From Liquidambar formosana (lineage: Eukaryota > Streptophyta > Magnoliopsida > Saxifragales > Altingiaceae): a stretch of DNA of 64,000 nt. Both the position numbers and the translations under genes were made by a program. A model generated the notes under the pieces. The model saw only the letters and a list, made by a program, of their open reading frames with translations, was not told where the DNA came from and searched no databases. Below are positions 11,980-23,513 of this stretch, in pieces. The stretch lies in the NCBI GenBank assembly GCA_039720395.1, contig CM077820.1, forward strand, positions 55,000,196 through 55,064,195, written 5' to 3'. How positions within the stretch are numbered: the stretch's first letter is position 1; each line of letters starts with the position of its first letter.

Positions 11980-12230
11980 CTAATAATCAAGCACACGCGA
12001 TGCATGTGCAACACATTTTTTTAAGTTTCCACTCTATCAGTTGAACTGTTATGTCATTTTTCAAGTTTCTTAAACCGCATGTGTGTATGGAAGAGAATTA
12101 AAGAAAAAGAGATTGTGATAGATTTGTTAAAGTTGGTAAAATTACTAAATTTATTAACTTATAAGGGTATTTTAATATTTTCAGATATAGTCCAACCACA
12201 GAAGGAATTGACTTTCTATAGTAATATAGA
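11980..12230 (-). mobile_element. Non-autonomous Helitron-like element, 251 bp
   Basis: Read on the minus strand it starts TCTATATTACTATAGAAAG at 12230 after an A. It ends ...CATGCATCGCGTGTGCTTGATTATTAG at 11980 before a T. A 5' TC, a subterminal GC-rich hairpin-like GCATCGCG/TGTGC block, a CTRR-like end (here TTAG) and insertion between A and T are Helitron features. It has no transposase. Confidence 0.6.
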
Positions 12231-12434
12231 TAACTATCCAATCACACATTTAAAAAAAAAAAAGGAAAAAAAAAGGCTTCAAATGGCAGGTTAAAAAAAA
12301 AAACAGAAGAAGAAGAGGAAGAAGAGGAGTAGCACTACAATTGTCAGTATTACAAAACGCAACGTTTGCTTGGCCGCAGACGAACATAACTGCCTCTCCC
12401 GCCCAAACCAAACCACCATCTTTGTTTTCAAAAC

Positions 12435-13970
12435 ATGCAAGAAGCTAAGCGACTTCACGCTCACATCGTTGCCTCAGGGCTTCACCAGCAAGAACTCTAC
12501 CTTCGAAAACTCATCACCCTCTACGCCGTACCAAACTCTTCCTCTCTCACCAATTCTCGCCTTCTTTTCGATCGAATCGAACACCCATCGACTTTCATTT
12601 ACAACACCATGATCCGAGCCTACGCCGCAAGCTCAGACCCATATCAAGCACTCCATCTCTACACTCAAATGCGCCGTCACGGTCCGCCTCTCGATAATTA
12701 CACTTTCCCCTTTTTGTTAAAAGCTTGTTCGAGTCTCTCCGATCTCACAAAAGGCGAAGAAATTCATTGCCAAGCTTTTAAACATGGGTTTGATTCCAAT
12801 ATTTTTGTGCAAAATTCGTTGATTTACTTTTACGGATCGAATGGTAGGATTAAGACGGCTCGGAGGGTGTTTGATGAGATGGGTATTCGTGATGTTGCAA
12901 CTTGGACTACTCTAGTTACGTGTTATGCCAGTTTTTGCCCGATTGAGTCAGCACGCCGTGTTTTTGATAAAATGCCTAACAGAAGTGTGGTTTCTTTTAG
13001 TGCTATGATTGCTGGTTATGTTCGAAGGAGTATGTTTAAGGAGGCGTTAGAATTGTTTAGTGAGATGCTGACTTTGAAAATGGAGCCCAATGATTCTACT
13101 ATCATGAGTGTGATTGGTGCTTGTGCTAATTTGGGTGCTCTAGACATGGGTAGATGGATTTATCTGTATATTTTCCAAAGGAAGGGGAACAATAACCAAT
13201 TTGATAGCCGAATCACTACTGCTTTAATAGATATGTTTTTCAAATGTGGTAGCATAAAGACTGCGGTAAAAGTTTTTGAAGGAGCTAAGGAGAAGTATGT
13301 GGGCGAATGGACAGCTATGATATCAGGATTGGCCATGCATGGTCTTGGTGAGCAATTAATTGAGGCATTTGAACACATGGTGGGCTCTGGAGTTAGACCA
13401 AATGGCATAACGTTTGTTTCGCTTCTCTCTGGGTGCACCCATTCTGGATTGGTAAATGAAGGTTTGTGCTACTTTGACAGAATGAAGAGAGATTTTGGGA
13501 TTGAACCCACTATTGAGCACTTTGGTTGTGTGGTTGATCTTCTTGGTCGGGCTGGGTTGATTGATCAAGCAATGCAGTTTATCTGGGAGATGCCTATTGA
13601 GGCTAATGCTGCAATTTGGGGTGCTCTTCTTAATGCTTGTAGGGTCTATAAAAATGTTGAAGTTGGAGAAGTTGCGGCCAGATGGCTAATTAATGATGAA
13701 CCATGGAATGGAGCTATTTATATGGCTTTGTTGGGTTTGTATAGGGAGGCTGGAAGATGGGATGAAGTGGACAAGGTGAAGGGGGAGATGAAAAAAGTTG
13801 GCTGTAGGAAGAGCCCTGGTTGTAGCTTAATTGAAGTGAATGGAGCTTGTTATGAGTTTGTGGTGGGAGATAAGTCACACTTATGTGCTGTGGAAGTGTG
13901 TTTAAATCTTAGTAAGATTATCTTGGAATTTAAGGAAAATAAATATATTCTGCAAGATCCCAAGCTTTGA
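12435..13970 (+). CDS. Pentatricopeptide repeat protein, PLS class with E/E+ end, intronless
   Basis: This 511-residue protein belongs to the PLS subfamily, which binds single-stranded organellar RNA and often specifies C-to-U editing sites. Repeat-type segments are visible: FIYNTMIRAYAASSDPYQAL (54-73), FVQNSLIYFYGSNGRIKTARRVFDEM (124-149), WTTLVTCYASFCPIESARRVFDKM, SFSAMIAGYVRRSMFKEALELFSEM, TALIDMFFKCGSIKTAVKVFE, WTAMISGLAMHG and FVSLLSGCTHSGLVNEG. The C terminus has an E domain (WGALLNACRVYKNVEVGEVAA, about 395-415) and an E+ part (KSPGCSLIEVNGACYEF, from 459). It stops without a DYW deaminase, so any editing role would need a partner in trans. The frame is open upstream, so an earlier start is not excluded. 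No organelle leader is obvious. Confidence 0.9.
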   Translation: MQEAKRLHAHIVASGLHQQELYLRKLITLYAVPNSSSLTNSRLLFDRIEHPSTFIYNTMIRAYAASSDPYQALHLYTQMRRHGPPLDNYTFPFLLKACSSLSDLTKGEEIHCQAFKHGFDSNIFVQNSLIYFYGSNGRIKTARRVFDEMGIRDVATWTTLVTCYASFCPIESARRVFDKMPNRSVVSFSAMIAGYVRRSMFKEALELFSEMLTLKMEPNDSTIMSVIGACANLGALDMGRWIYLYIFQRKGNNNQFDSRITTALIDMFFKCGSIKTAVKVFEGAKEKYVGEWTAMISGLAMHGLGEQLIEAFEHMVGSGVRPNGITFVSLLSGCTHSGLVNEGLCYFDRMKRDFGIEPTIEHFGCVVDLLGRAGLIDQAMQFIWEMPIEANAAIWGALLNACRVYKNVEVGEVAARWLINDEPWNGAIYMALLGLYREAGRWDEVDKVKGEMKKVGCRKSPGCSLIEVNGACYEFVVGDKSHLCAVEVCLNLSKIILEFKENKYILQDPKL

Positions 13971-15476
13971 GACTTTGATATATATATATTTGTGATTTAT
14001 AACCTAAGCGGGTGCCTAATATCTGATGAGGCAAGCAATCAGTTTGGGAGCGCACTTATATCCAGTCCTTCCTATTACCAGTCATAGGGGACGACATCAT
14101 GGTACACAGAGCTGTTTCACTGCATTGCCCCAACTTTACTGATTAAATGGCAAAGAAAGCCATGCAACATGCTGCAGTGTGCAGTACGTAAAAAACAGAA
14201 GAACTTGACGTCTTGACATAATTTCACCAGTGGTATTTGTGTGCTGACCAAGTCTTCCTAATTTTCATGCTCAATGATGACTGGAAAAAAAATTTGTTTA
14301 AGAGTCATGGCTGGCATCTTTGGACACATGGGTTGCTCCATATACATTTAACTTTCCTTGATGAAATACAAATTCCTCGAAGAAAAATGCACAATGGTCC
14401 CCACACTAGAGAGGCAGGAAAAATGAAAGATGGGACACATTATGGGGCCTTTATCTGCAAGCTTGATTTGGCTATTTCATGACAGTTGTATTTAGCAAAC
14501 ATAGTCACTGGACACTTCCTCTCCTATAGCAAGACCCACTTCCTGCTTTCAAAACTTGTGCCAAACCTCTCTGGAAATTTCAGGTAATTGCGATTATAAA
14601 TATATTATTGCCATAGAGCTGAAGTGAATTTTTGAGGCTTGTTATTTGTTTCCTAACAGTTAATTCTTTTTTACATTGTTTTTCTATTAGGGAATTTAGG
14701 AACGATATCACATTTTGTCTAATTGTCTCCCATGTGTTTCCCATATCCACTGCATAAAACATGTTGCTCTACCAATCCTTGAACCTCTGAACTCAGGGTT
14801 TATAACAAGTACCCACAACTAAGGGTGTGTTTAGAAAAATCTTCAAGGAAGAATTACTTTTTATGACCATTCGAATAATTTTGTGGTTGCCTAGTTCATG
14901 TCATATTTGGAAGATTGAAAGTAATGATCACCATTATGTACAGTGAAAATTTATTACTTCTTTCAACCTCCAAACTATTCTGTTCAGCTTTGCATAAGAA
15001 GTAAGCAATACCTACTTTCTTAAAGACTCACTTCCTGCATATATTCCCTGGCATTACTAAGAGAAACATCATCTAGGAAGTTGCTATAATAATGGTGTAT
15101 ACATCCTAAATATTCGAAGTGGATCAAAACCACTGCATAAACTGGTAACTATGGTCTTAAATGTTATGTATGGCAGCCTTCATACATATTACAAGATGCA
15201 CACCTAAAAATAAATCAAGAAATATCAAACCAATTGTAGAAAGAACATAAGAAAATGTGTCTCATAAATCTAGGGCAACTACATAAATATTAGATCAGAG
15301 TCTCAATACAAGTGAATCTCATCAGTGTTTAAATCAAACTGGAAAGTTCTATGGAATCCCGTTCCTTTAATGTGTGCCTCTTTTGCTTTATAGAATATTT
15401 TGGCGGAGGATGATGAAAAAAGGAAAAAGAACTTTGTAGAATTCTTCTTTCCAATTGGCAATTGATGGTCCTGTTC
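13971..15476. other. Intergenic region between convergent PPR and GPAT genes
   Basis: It contains the 3' flanks of both genes. Short open frames here are not coherent and no gene is supported. Confidence 0.5.
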
Positions 15477-17146
15477 CTAGATAGTCCCCTCATTACCTGC
15501 CAAGATCAGGTACTTGTTTTTCCACGTAAAACTGGTGCACTCAAATCCTAAAGCTTTGGCAATCTGTGTCTGTGTGTGATTGGCTACTTCAAACTTTGAT
15601 TTCCCACCAACACCACACGTAAATGATCTTGGTAACTTCTCAAGAATTTTGACAGAGTAAGTAACATAATGGTTCATTAGGACAAAAACTGGGTCTAAAC
15701 ATTTAACCCCACTAGCTGTTGTTCCATAGAACATGCTAGCCTGCACATCTATGGCCACAGGAACTATCTCATCACTCATCTCTGCAAATAGAGGACTAAA
15801 CCTAAGTAGATAGGGTTCCCTACAAGTTGTTCCCTCAGGGCAAACCACAAGGTCACCTTGGCTCAGCAGCTTCTCCATCATCTTCTTGTCTTTCTCCCTT
15901 TCTCTCGTCAATCGGATGGTCTTGATAGGTGAAAACAGCTCAGTAAATCTACTTATGCTATAAGTGACTGCAGTGAGAGGTTTCATAACAGCCATTGAAA
16001 CATAGATTGGGTCAAGTAGAGTTCTGTGGTTGCATACATAGGGTTTGCCCCTCGGTTTTGTTTCATTATCAGTTTGATTAATGAAAGAGTTGGGTCTTGA
16101 TAACAAGATTTTCATCCCAGTAAATGACAAAATAGGAATGGACATCTTGTAAGGTAAAAATAGGCCAACAATGAATCTGATTATCAAGAGGAAAAGCCCA
16201 AATGGGATCCATATGAACATGGCTAAGGCAGCAAGTGGGGTCGGCCTGAAAGCCAGTCTTCCATCATGAAAAATCAAGGGTTTTGGGTATCTCTTCCTTG
16301 GAAGGATTTTCCAGTTTTTCTTCTCAGCTTCACTTAGCATGTAAATGTCCTGGTGCAACAAAAGATTAGTGATGGTATTAGTTTAAAAAACAATAGTATC
16401 AACATAAACCAGAGTTCTAAGATAACCAACCTTGCAATGAGAAAGGAGTTGCTGATCAAAAACCTTGCTGAAGCAACCAATACCAATAATGTGAGAACCC
16501 ATTTTCTCCTCTTCAAAGATTTCATTGAAAACGACACTTCCAGTCTTCTTTTCCTCCATTAAACCCATAAAATACCCACAAACTGCCTTCAAATCTCTCC
16601 CCACAACAGTCTCAACCCCCAAATAATCCCTTAAGAACACATCAACCATAACTTTAGGCAAATCACTAACTCCCACCTTTCTCCCATATCTCATCACCAC
16701 ATCAAAGCCTTCACGCCCAACATCCCCTAAGAAGAACTTGGGCAAAACAGCTCGTCCGACTCTGAGACTTTCCTTTTTAATTCCAACAAAGCATACAAAA
16801 ACCATAATCTTCAACCCCAATTCCTTACCAACCAAACAGACAAAAGGGTATAAAAGAAACAAAATAAGAGCTCTTAGATGTCCTCCAGCAGTCCAGCTTC
16901 AAAGGCCACCAGCATGAAGTAAGGAAAAAGTGAAGGTGATTTCAACAGTACTCCCTCCACATGAAACATCAAAGTTTGGTTTGAAAGTTCTTCTGATCTA
17001 TGAACAACAGAATGGTACTTGTGAAATTTTAATTGGGATGCATGGCCATTGCCGCCGTTACTTTGTAGGGTGAAAGAGTTTCCTGTTCTTCTAAGCAGGT
17101 ATTTGACCAGCAAGATGAGAGCTTTTGTGCATAGCTTTCCAGCCAT
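15477..17146 (-). CDS. GPAT3: Glycerol-3-phosphate acyltransferase, GPAT2/GPAT3-like, two exons, frame broken by 8-bp near-duplication
   Basis: Exon 1 is 17146-16431 and exon 2 is 16349-15477, joined in phase (HCK|DIYML) across an 81-bp GT-AG intron. Plant GPATs transfer an acyl group from acyl-CoA to glycerol-3-phosphate at ER or organelle membranes. The acyltransferase blocks NHRTLLDP and GDLVVCPEGTTCREPYLLRF are intact, with membrane segments before them and a conserved AGNEG end. The N-terminal HAD-like half has FHVEGVLLKS in place of a catalytic DxD, so phosphatase activity is unlikely. That agrees with the GPAT1/2/3 group rather than GPAT4/6/8. In exon 1 the frame changes after VAFEAG: GCTGGACT (16897-16890) precedes GCTGGAGG (16889-16882). 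Without the extra 8 bases the frame runs on (EAGG..RALILFLLYPF) to about 526 residues, normal for the family. As read, the allele is truncated at about residue 90. Confidence 0.85.
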
Positions 17147-18244
17147 CTTTGTTACTCGTTATTTGACAAAGATGGCCTTTTATACATGCATCATTTGTAC
17201 TTGAGGAAGTGAAAAAAGGCTTTACACCAAGGGAAATTACAGAATGACACCCCTTATTAATGTTCTCCTTGCCAAGTCAACCCAAAGAGGAACCTTCCAA
17301 GTCATTCTTTAGCCTTAGTTCTTTCTTTCTTTGGTGGATCATTCTTACTTTTAGGGGCTAATTTGGGAAACTCAAAAACTTGGTTGGACAAAGATAACCC
17401 AACCAGTTAGATTTTTATTTTTATTTTTTAATGAATTTGGTAAATTAATAGATTCTCTATGGTGGTTCAGCATCATATTAAGAGGTTGGGAAAAAGACAC
17501 GAAATTTTTAAACCAATGTTGAGTTGGCTTCTAGTTGAACAAGAGCATTACCCAATCATGAAATTCCCAAAGAGCTCTTATTTTTTATTTTATTTTATTT
17601 TATTTTTTGAAAGGGGGGGTGGGGGGGGGGGGGGGGTGGTGGGGGTGGTTCTAGTAAAACCTAAAATATTAATTGTCATACAAACTTTGTTCTAGAGTCA
17701 AAACACAAAGAAGAGTCATGCTAAACATGCTTATAACTGAAGATGTTACATATTTATCACACAGATTTATCTTTTCAATTTCACATATTGGGAATGCTAC
17801 AACTGACAACTCACTCATTTTTCACTTTTTCATGCAAAAAACACATGATGATTCTCTCAGTTTGAAACCCATCTACATATAGTTTCTTTGCAGGCTGAAA
17901 TCCTAGTGTCACACTACATTTTCAGCCAAATGTGATCACATCTGGCTTGATTGTAATAAGGTTCTAAAGCACCTTTTGGTAGGTTTTGTTTGAGAGACTA
18001 GAATTGAAGTTATTGTTACTAATCAATAAAGACCAAGTGTCATTGTTACTAATCAATAAATCCTGATTTGGACATCCACCAAATAGGTTCGATAAGTGAG
18101 AGAATGAAAATTTGTAAGCAAATTATCAAGAACCATCAAGAAAAATATTAAAGTCACAACTTGTTGGCATTTCATTTTTGACCGTCGAACAATTATAATT
18201 GCATCTTTCGTGCACGTCAATTTGAAGCACAGCACCTCCACTAC
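17147..18244. other. Upstream region of GPAT and intergenic DNA
   Basis: No second gene is seen. A G-homopolymer-rich tract lies at about 17612-17650. Confidence 0.5.
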
Positions 18245-18417
18245 TGGCCTAGCTCAGGTGGTTATCCCTCTCTTTGAAGAGAGGTTGGGGGTTTAAATAT
18301 TGAAAATTTTGGATGTGTTTTCTTTTATTTTTAATTTTTAATTTTTAATTTTAGAGGGGGAGGGGGACCTATGGGTTAGGGTGTAGGATTGTATGATGTT
18401 ATAGATGGTATCCAAAA
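18245..18417 (+). repeat. Probable tRNA-derived SINE (head) with A and B boxes
   Basis: TAGCTCAGGTGG (18250-18261) matches a Pol III A box. GGGGGTTTAAAT (18287-18298) is a decayed B box at tRNA-like spacing. No tRNA fold with an acceptor stem is evident, and an AT-rich body follows. The 3' limit is uncertain. Confidence 0.45.
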
Positions 18418-20715
18418 ATAGAGAAGTTACCTCCATTGAATTTCCTTTCTTAGAGTTCCTTCCACTGGGAAAGTTGCTATTTAGCAAAAATCTTCCGACA
18501 AAAAACGTAAAGGCCTTACAATAATAAAGGATATGAGTGTGTTGCCAAAAACTGGCAGTCGCAGATTAGGTTTTGGTGGAATAGGAATCCAAATTTATGA
18601 TTGACTAGTTCATATACAGCACAAAGGTTCATCATATTCCACGATTTTAAATCCATTTCTTACCAATTGAGCTAATAGAATGAACACAACAATTAAATTG
18701 GGTATTTCCATTTGTAATATAGCTGAGTTTTCCTAAATGACTTTGTTATCTGAACATTTTTTGGTAGAATATTGTAGTGGCGCTCGCACAGTCCTTGCCC
18801 GATAAATGAAAAAGAAAACCAAAATTGTTAATTTTGTAGGCCGAGGATCAAAAATCAGTTCATTGAAGCCTAAAAGGTTGGTCCAAAATCATTTGCCTGG
18901 TTGTAATGCATGTCTAAGCTGAAGTCTGATAGATGAAAGATGAGACACAATTGGAATGATTGACCAAAAGGAGCAAGAAAATGAGTTATTTCCAACTATA
19001 GATCGAGTTAAGACAGAAACCTACTTTCAATAATAATGTTTAATGGCAATGTGGGGAAAAAAAAAAAACATAAATGAAGTCAGCTTACCATGGCCAAAAA
19101 TAGTGTTGTGATTAGCACAACCAAATCTGCAATTAGGATGTTTATGGACTATTTTATTATAAATTACTCTTGTGGATTTGATTTTGTTAATGACCCTACT
19201 TTAAAAGTTTAATCGCTTATTATCACGATTGTGGGTGCCATGATGATGTTTAGAGACTATTTAGTGGAGATTGGTGTTGTAGATTTACTTTTATTTATTA
19301 TATAATATTGCAAATCTTAGTGGAGATTGGTAGGTCAACCCAAAGAGGAAAGCTAATATACACACCCCACCTTTCTGGATTTCTTTACCACCATGCTATG
19401 AAGGTGTTACCACTCTGGATGCCTTTATATTCATGTTAGGACAGTTTTTGATAATAAGCCTTGTTGGTCGGTATCAATAGCCTTTCAAATAAATCTATAT
19501 CAATTTTGAAAAAAAAAATGGGCACATGTAAGTAGTGTATGATCATGCAAAGCAACACCACACTATGCGGCACATCACAAATAAATTGTCCTCTAATCAG
19601 CCGTGTTGGATGACCCACCAAGGGATCATTCCATCAACTGTTGGATGACCCACCAAGGGATCATTCCATCAACTAATAAGAGGTGAATCCCACAGGGGAT
19701 GACCCATCCACTAGGTCATTCCCAGTCCCCTTCCCTTTGGATACAAATGTACAATCAAGTAGATGTTATAACTTTATATTCCAAAAAAGAAAGTTCACCC
19801 TCAATCTCATTTCTTAGAAAACCATACCAAGTTTCTATTCTCAAATCTTCCATTTCAGAAAGAGGAAGAGATATTACATAGGCTACAAGACCCATGATAC
19901 TCAAATGTTGTTGTGTGGTCTCTATCTGCTGTACTCAATTGCACAAATCACAATAGATGAAATTGCACATGCTGAAGATGAAAAGCATGTGCACTTGTTG
20001 GCTGTTGAGGGCAATTCATTATTCTTTAAATTCTGTAGGTTGCAATCAAGTCCAGGATCAGGGTCGATGCCTTGATGGTTGGGTTCTGTTTGCACATGGG
20101 TCATACTCTATTTGATGAAAGGCAGAGTAGTTCATGGCTCATATGCCCATCTCACCTTCCTAACCTCCTTTTTGTTGCCCGTCTTACCCATCCTCTACAT
20201 AAATGAATTGAACATTTAAGAACATTATCATTGCCCATGTTCACATTTCAGGTGCGCATGAGCTCGTTTTAAATAAGACTGAAAACTCCAAGGATCTGTT
20301 TGGGAAACTCAGAAAATCGGGCCAAAGAGAGCAAATTGTATTAATAATAGGGGTACCCAAATTTCTAAACCCTACAAACAGCCCATTTGTTGTTACCTTA
20401 TGTAAATGCCATCAACATTTTCTCTTCCAATAATAATCATTAGGTAACAATCTTGTCACCTACCAAAATCTTTTGTAAGACCTAACTGCATGGTGATATA
20501 ATATAGCGAGTGAATTTATGAGATCGTAAAATTTAACGTGCTGAATTATCATGCTTAAATGGTTTCTGTCATTAGATGATTCAAAAAATTTGATAACAAG
20601 ATCGTTACTCCATCAATGCTATTCTTTATTTTTAAAAAGAAATAATAAGGAATCTTAATAAAGAAAAACCAACACTGATTGCAAAATTTTAGATTTGGAA
20701 ATTAATAAACATTTA
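18418..20715. other. Intergenic DNA
   Basis: No gene is supported. It holds the 35-bp tandem duplication at 19604-19673, listed separately. Confidence 0.5.
19604..19673. repeat. Perfect 35-bp tandem duplication
   Basis: A unit beginning TGTTGGATGACCCACCAAGG and ending CCATCAAC occurs twice head to tail. A related phrase (GGGGATGACCCATCCACTAGG) follows near 19695. Confidence 0.9.
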
Positions 20716-20838
20716 GGATATATTTGTTTGATCGAAATTAGGGAGAATAGGAATGGAATGAGATTTCAACAGTATTTATCATTAAAATCTCATTTCATTC
20801 TATTCTAATTCCCTCAAATTCTGACTAAGCAAATGGCC
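20716..20838. mobile_element. Small MITE with inverted termini
   Basis: GGATATATTTGTTTGATCG...GGAATGGAATGAGATTT is inverted as AAATCTCATTTCATTCTATT...AAGCAAATGGCC. It is about 123 bp, non-coding, and similar in wording to the intronic element near 47.03-47.19 kb. Confidence 0.6.
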
Positions 20839-21761
20839 ATTAGAGAATATAAAATTGTGGGCTTTTAATATGATATGGTCATTTTCACAACTGATCGTGA
20901 ACCTTAACTACTGAATTCTAAATGACAAATACATGCCCAAATTCTTTTAGTCCTAACTGCGCAACTCAATTAGGGTACTTCAGAAGAAGAATGCTATTGG
21001 GGCACCAAAATAAGCTTTTCGCACTCTTCCACTCTCAATCTCCACTTTCTCATTGTTGAGGAATGAGGAGGGTGAAAAACTCAATTTGGAGCTCCAATAT
21101 CATTTTCCAGTTTTCATCAAATGCTGCTTTCAAAAGTAATGAAAATACTTTTAATTTTTCAAAGCTGCTCTCAAAAGTAAAGAAAACACTTTGGATTTTT
21201 CAAAATGCCAACCAAAAAGTATTTAGAGGGTAAAAAGGAGCAAATAAAACTAAAATATTGAAAACAAAACCTCCTCAAAGCTCAAATATCAATTCATGAT
21301 GACCAAAAAACAATTCAATACAAAATTAGGAAAAGTAAAGGGCACCCTATAAAAAACAAAGACAGAAAAGACCAAAAGGAAAGACAAAAGCTTCTACTTT
21401 TGCCAAATGTGTCTCCTCTGGTAAAACGGCCCGGTTTTCGGTAAGGCAACCAGTCACGGAATCTTTGCACTAAGCGGCAAATAACATCGACTAACGAAAC
21501 TACCCTCACAAGCAGGGAAGTGTCGAGCCTGATTAGTTTCCACTCTCTCACAATTCAATAAAAAAAAAATAATAATAATAAAAATCTACCGTACTCCACG
21601 TGGCGCAAAGTCACGTGCTCAGCTACCAATCCTGATTCCTACAACACACAGTCAGCAGCAAGTACCGACATCGGTAACTCCGCCAGAAACTCACCGTCCG
21701 ACCAACTCCCACCGCCGACGTCAGATTTCCAGAAAGCACTGGAAGTTCGGAGAGAGATCGA
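20839..21761. other. Intergenic DNA / 3' flank of the small membrane-protein gene
   Basis: No coherent coding frame is seen. Two ACGTG-containing strings (CCACGTGGC near 21597, TCACGTGC near 21612) could be G-boxes but lie 3' of the predicted gene. Confidence 0.4.
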
Positions 21762-22016
21762 TCACACGGTACAACCGCAGAAGACGAAGAAGACGCAGAG
21801 CATGGAGACCAGAGCGACGGACTCGAACGCCGTGACGAAGGTCCACATCACGTTGTCGACGATCGAGAAGTCCAAATCTGGCCAGTGGAAGCTCCGTGAA
21901 GTCCACCTCGGTAGAATGGACGAAGACACGATCCCCGGCCATCGAAAGATCGCCGATGGTATCGAGAAGTCGAATTCCAGCCACCGGAGCGACGCCGCAG
22001 ACCACCTCCCAGCCAT
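21762..22016 (-). CDS. Small tail-anchored membrane protein, conserved-looking in plants
   Basis: This 84-residue single-exon frame ends in a strongly hydrophobic, Cys-containing segment: FVTAFESVALVSMLCVFFVF then CGCTV. Before it lie aromatic/Ser-rich repeats (LEFDFSIPS, LDFSIVDNVMW). The C-terminal part resembles short uncharacterised plant proteins that end in an FFxFCGCT-type tail. I infer a tail-anchored membrane protein of unknown role. The start in context GAGATGGCT follows a (GA)n leader. Other frames overlap the region, but none has such a protein-like segment. Confidence 0.55.
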   Translation of the reverse strand: MAGRWSAASLRWLEFDFSIPSAIFRWPGIVSSSILPRWTSRSFHWPDLDFSIVDNVMWTFVTAFESVALVSMLCVFFVFCGCTV

Positions 22017-22052
22017 CTCTCTCTGTATGTATGTATAAAATCTCTCTCACAC

Positions 22053-22059
<7 letters not shown>

Positions 22060-22093
<34 letters not shown>

Positions 22094-22132
22094 TTCTAGC
22101 AACGAGCAAGTAATAAAGGTGAGAATATATAA
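22060..22132 (-). promoter_or_regulatory. (GA)n leader and possible TATA element of the small membrane-protein gene
   Basis: On the minus strand a (GA)n run (plus-strand CT run, about 22060-22092) lies in the presumed 5' UTR. TATATTC-type sequence (plus GAATATATAATG, about 22123-22134) sits 35-40 bases further upstream. Confidence 0.4.
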
Positions 22133-22139
22133 TGATTAG

Positions 22140-23513
22140 AGGGGAATTATAAGGTGCAAACGTGCGGAAATGAGAACGATGCGCTGTGTTTTGGATATTT
22201 GATAGACAACGTGTGGTCCACCATGGGTTGGTCTGAACCGTTCAGAAGAAAGGTGTTGATTAGACATGAAAAAGCACTAAACGGAGGAGGAAGTAGGTTA
22301 GAGTGAGTCCTATACGCCCATGAGGGATATGAAGTATGATGTTAAATGATCATCACCGTTGAATATAAAGTGCAGATTGAGATGGGATGATTGTAGTGGA
22401 CGATGTACGGCTGTGATTGTCTCATCATGCAGCTTTGGAGTGTATGGAATCCTTGTAATTACATTATGCTTTATTTTGACAAATAAGACAAGTATAGACA
22501 ATTTTTGAATTTTAAAATTCAAGAGGGAAATTTTTGAAGGGTAAAATGTTAGGTAGAGAATTAGAGATACGTTTTGATTTTTGATTTCCCTGGCTAAAGG
22601 GAAATGACTTGTAGAGGTCATGGGCCTTTTATTTACATGGCTAAACAATGGTTGGGCCCTCTTAAATATCTCTCTTGAAATGACTCTTTTTGAGTCCTTA
22701 AGATTTTGGCCACTACAAGCCAAAAGTTTCACTTTCAATTTTCAAACGATTTGATTTTTGTTGTTATTCTAAGAAACAGGTGTGATCATGTAATTCCCCT
22801 TTCTCACCAAATGTCTTTGGATTCCAAAAGATTCAAATAGTTGCGCCTAGTTGCGCCAAATATGACTAGAATTTTCATATTTTTCTCAGTAATATTTTGA
22901 GTCTTAAAAAACAGAAAATTTGAAAAGATATTCACAAACATTTAATTGCCTATGAATTTCTTATTCCATGAGAGGAACGTGCGCCGCGCACTTGCACTTT
23001 CAAATTTTCACATACACCGTTTTAAATATTTGTCTTTCTATCATTTTCAAGACAATTTATTTCATTTTGTAGATTTATAATTGACATGTGATCAAGTTAT
23101 ACGCAGGTTTTCATCGCTCAATAAACTTTTATGGAGTTCATTTTATGCCAAATTGACCATTAGACTGTGTGTCTCATAAAAATATCAAGTTGAGCAGGTA
23201 GAGGAAATGATGTCTCCAATTGGGTTCCGATTTAATTTCTTTATGTTAATGGTAGTAATGGACTTATGGGTTTTAAACAGTGGTGATGGTAGTAGACACA
23301 ATGCACAAATCACTCCAGCCTATTAAGGATACCCTTTATGGAGCAACTCCAACTTTAGCTCAAGTGCCATCTTTATCCTTTGGTACATTTAGTCCTCTGT
23401 TTAGATCTTGGCAAGAGAAAGACAAAAGAAAAAGGATAAAAAAACTAATAAGATTGCTTAAGAAATAAAACCATTTATAAGCAATTTAATTTCAATTATT
23501 TTTATTTTTTTCC
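22140..23513. other. Intergenic DNA
   Basis: No gene is supported. A 142-residue open frame at 22310-22738 (-) has no domain-like organisation. Confidence 0.5.

Noticed and set aside
14237..14482. 81-codon plus-strand frame 3' of the PPR gene
   Set aside because: No homology-like features and no clear promoter or splice context.
18245..18300. Possible tRNA gene
   Set aside because: A- and B-box words are present, but no consistent acceptor stem or anticodon arm is seen, so a SINE head is the better reading.
22310..22738. 142-codon open frame on the minus strand
   Set aside because: Composition and lack of any motif or splice context suggest chance. It lies between repeats.
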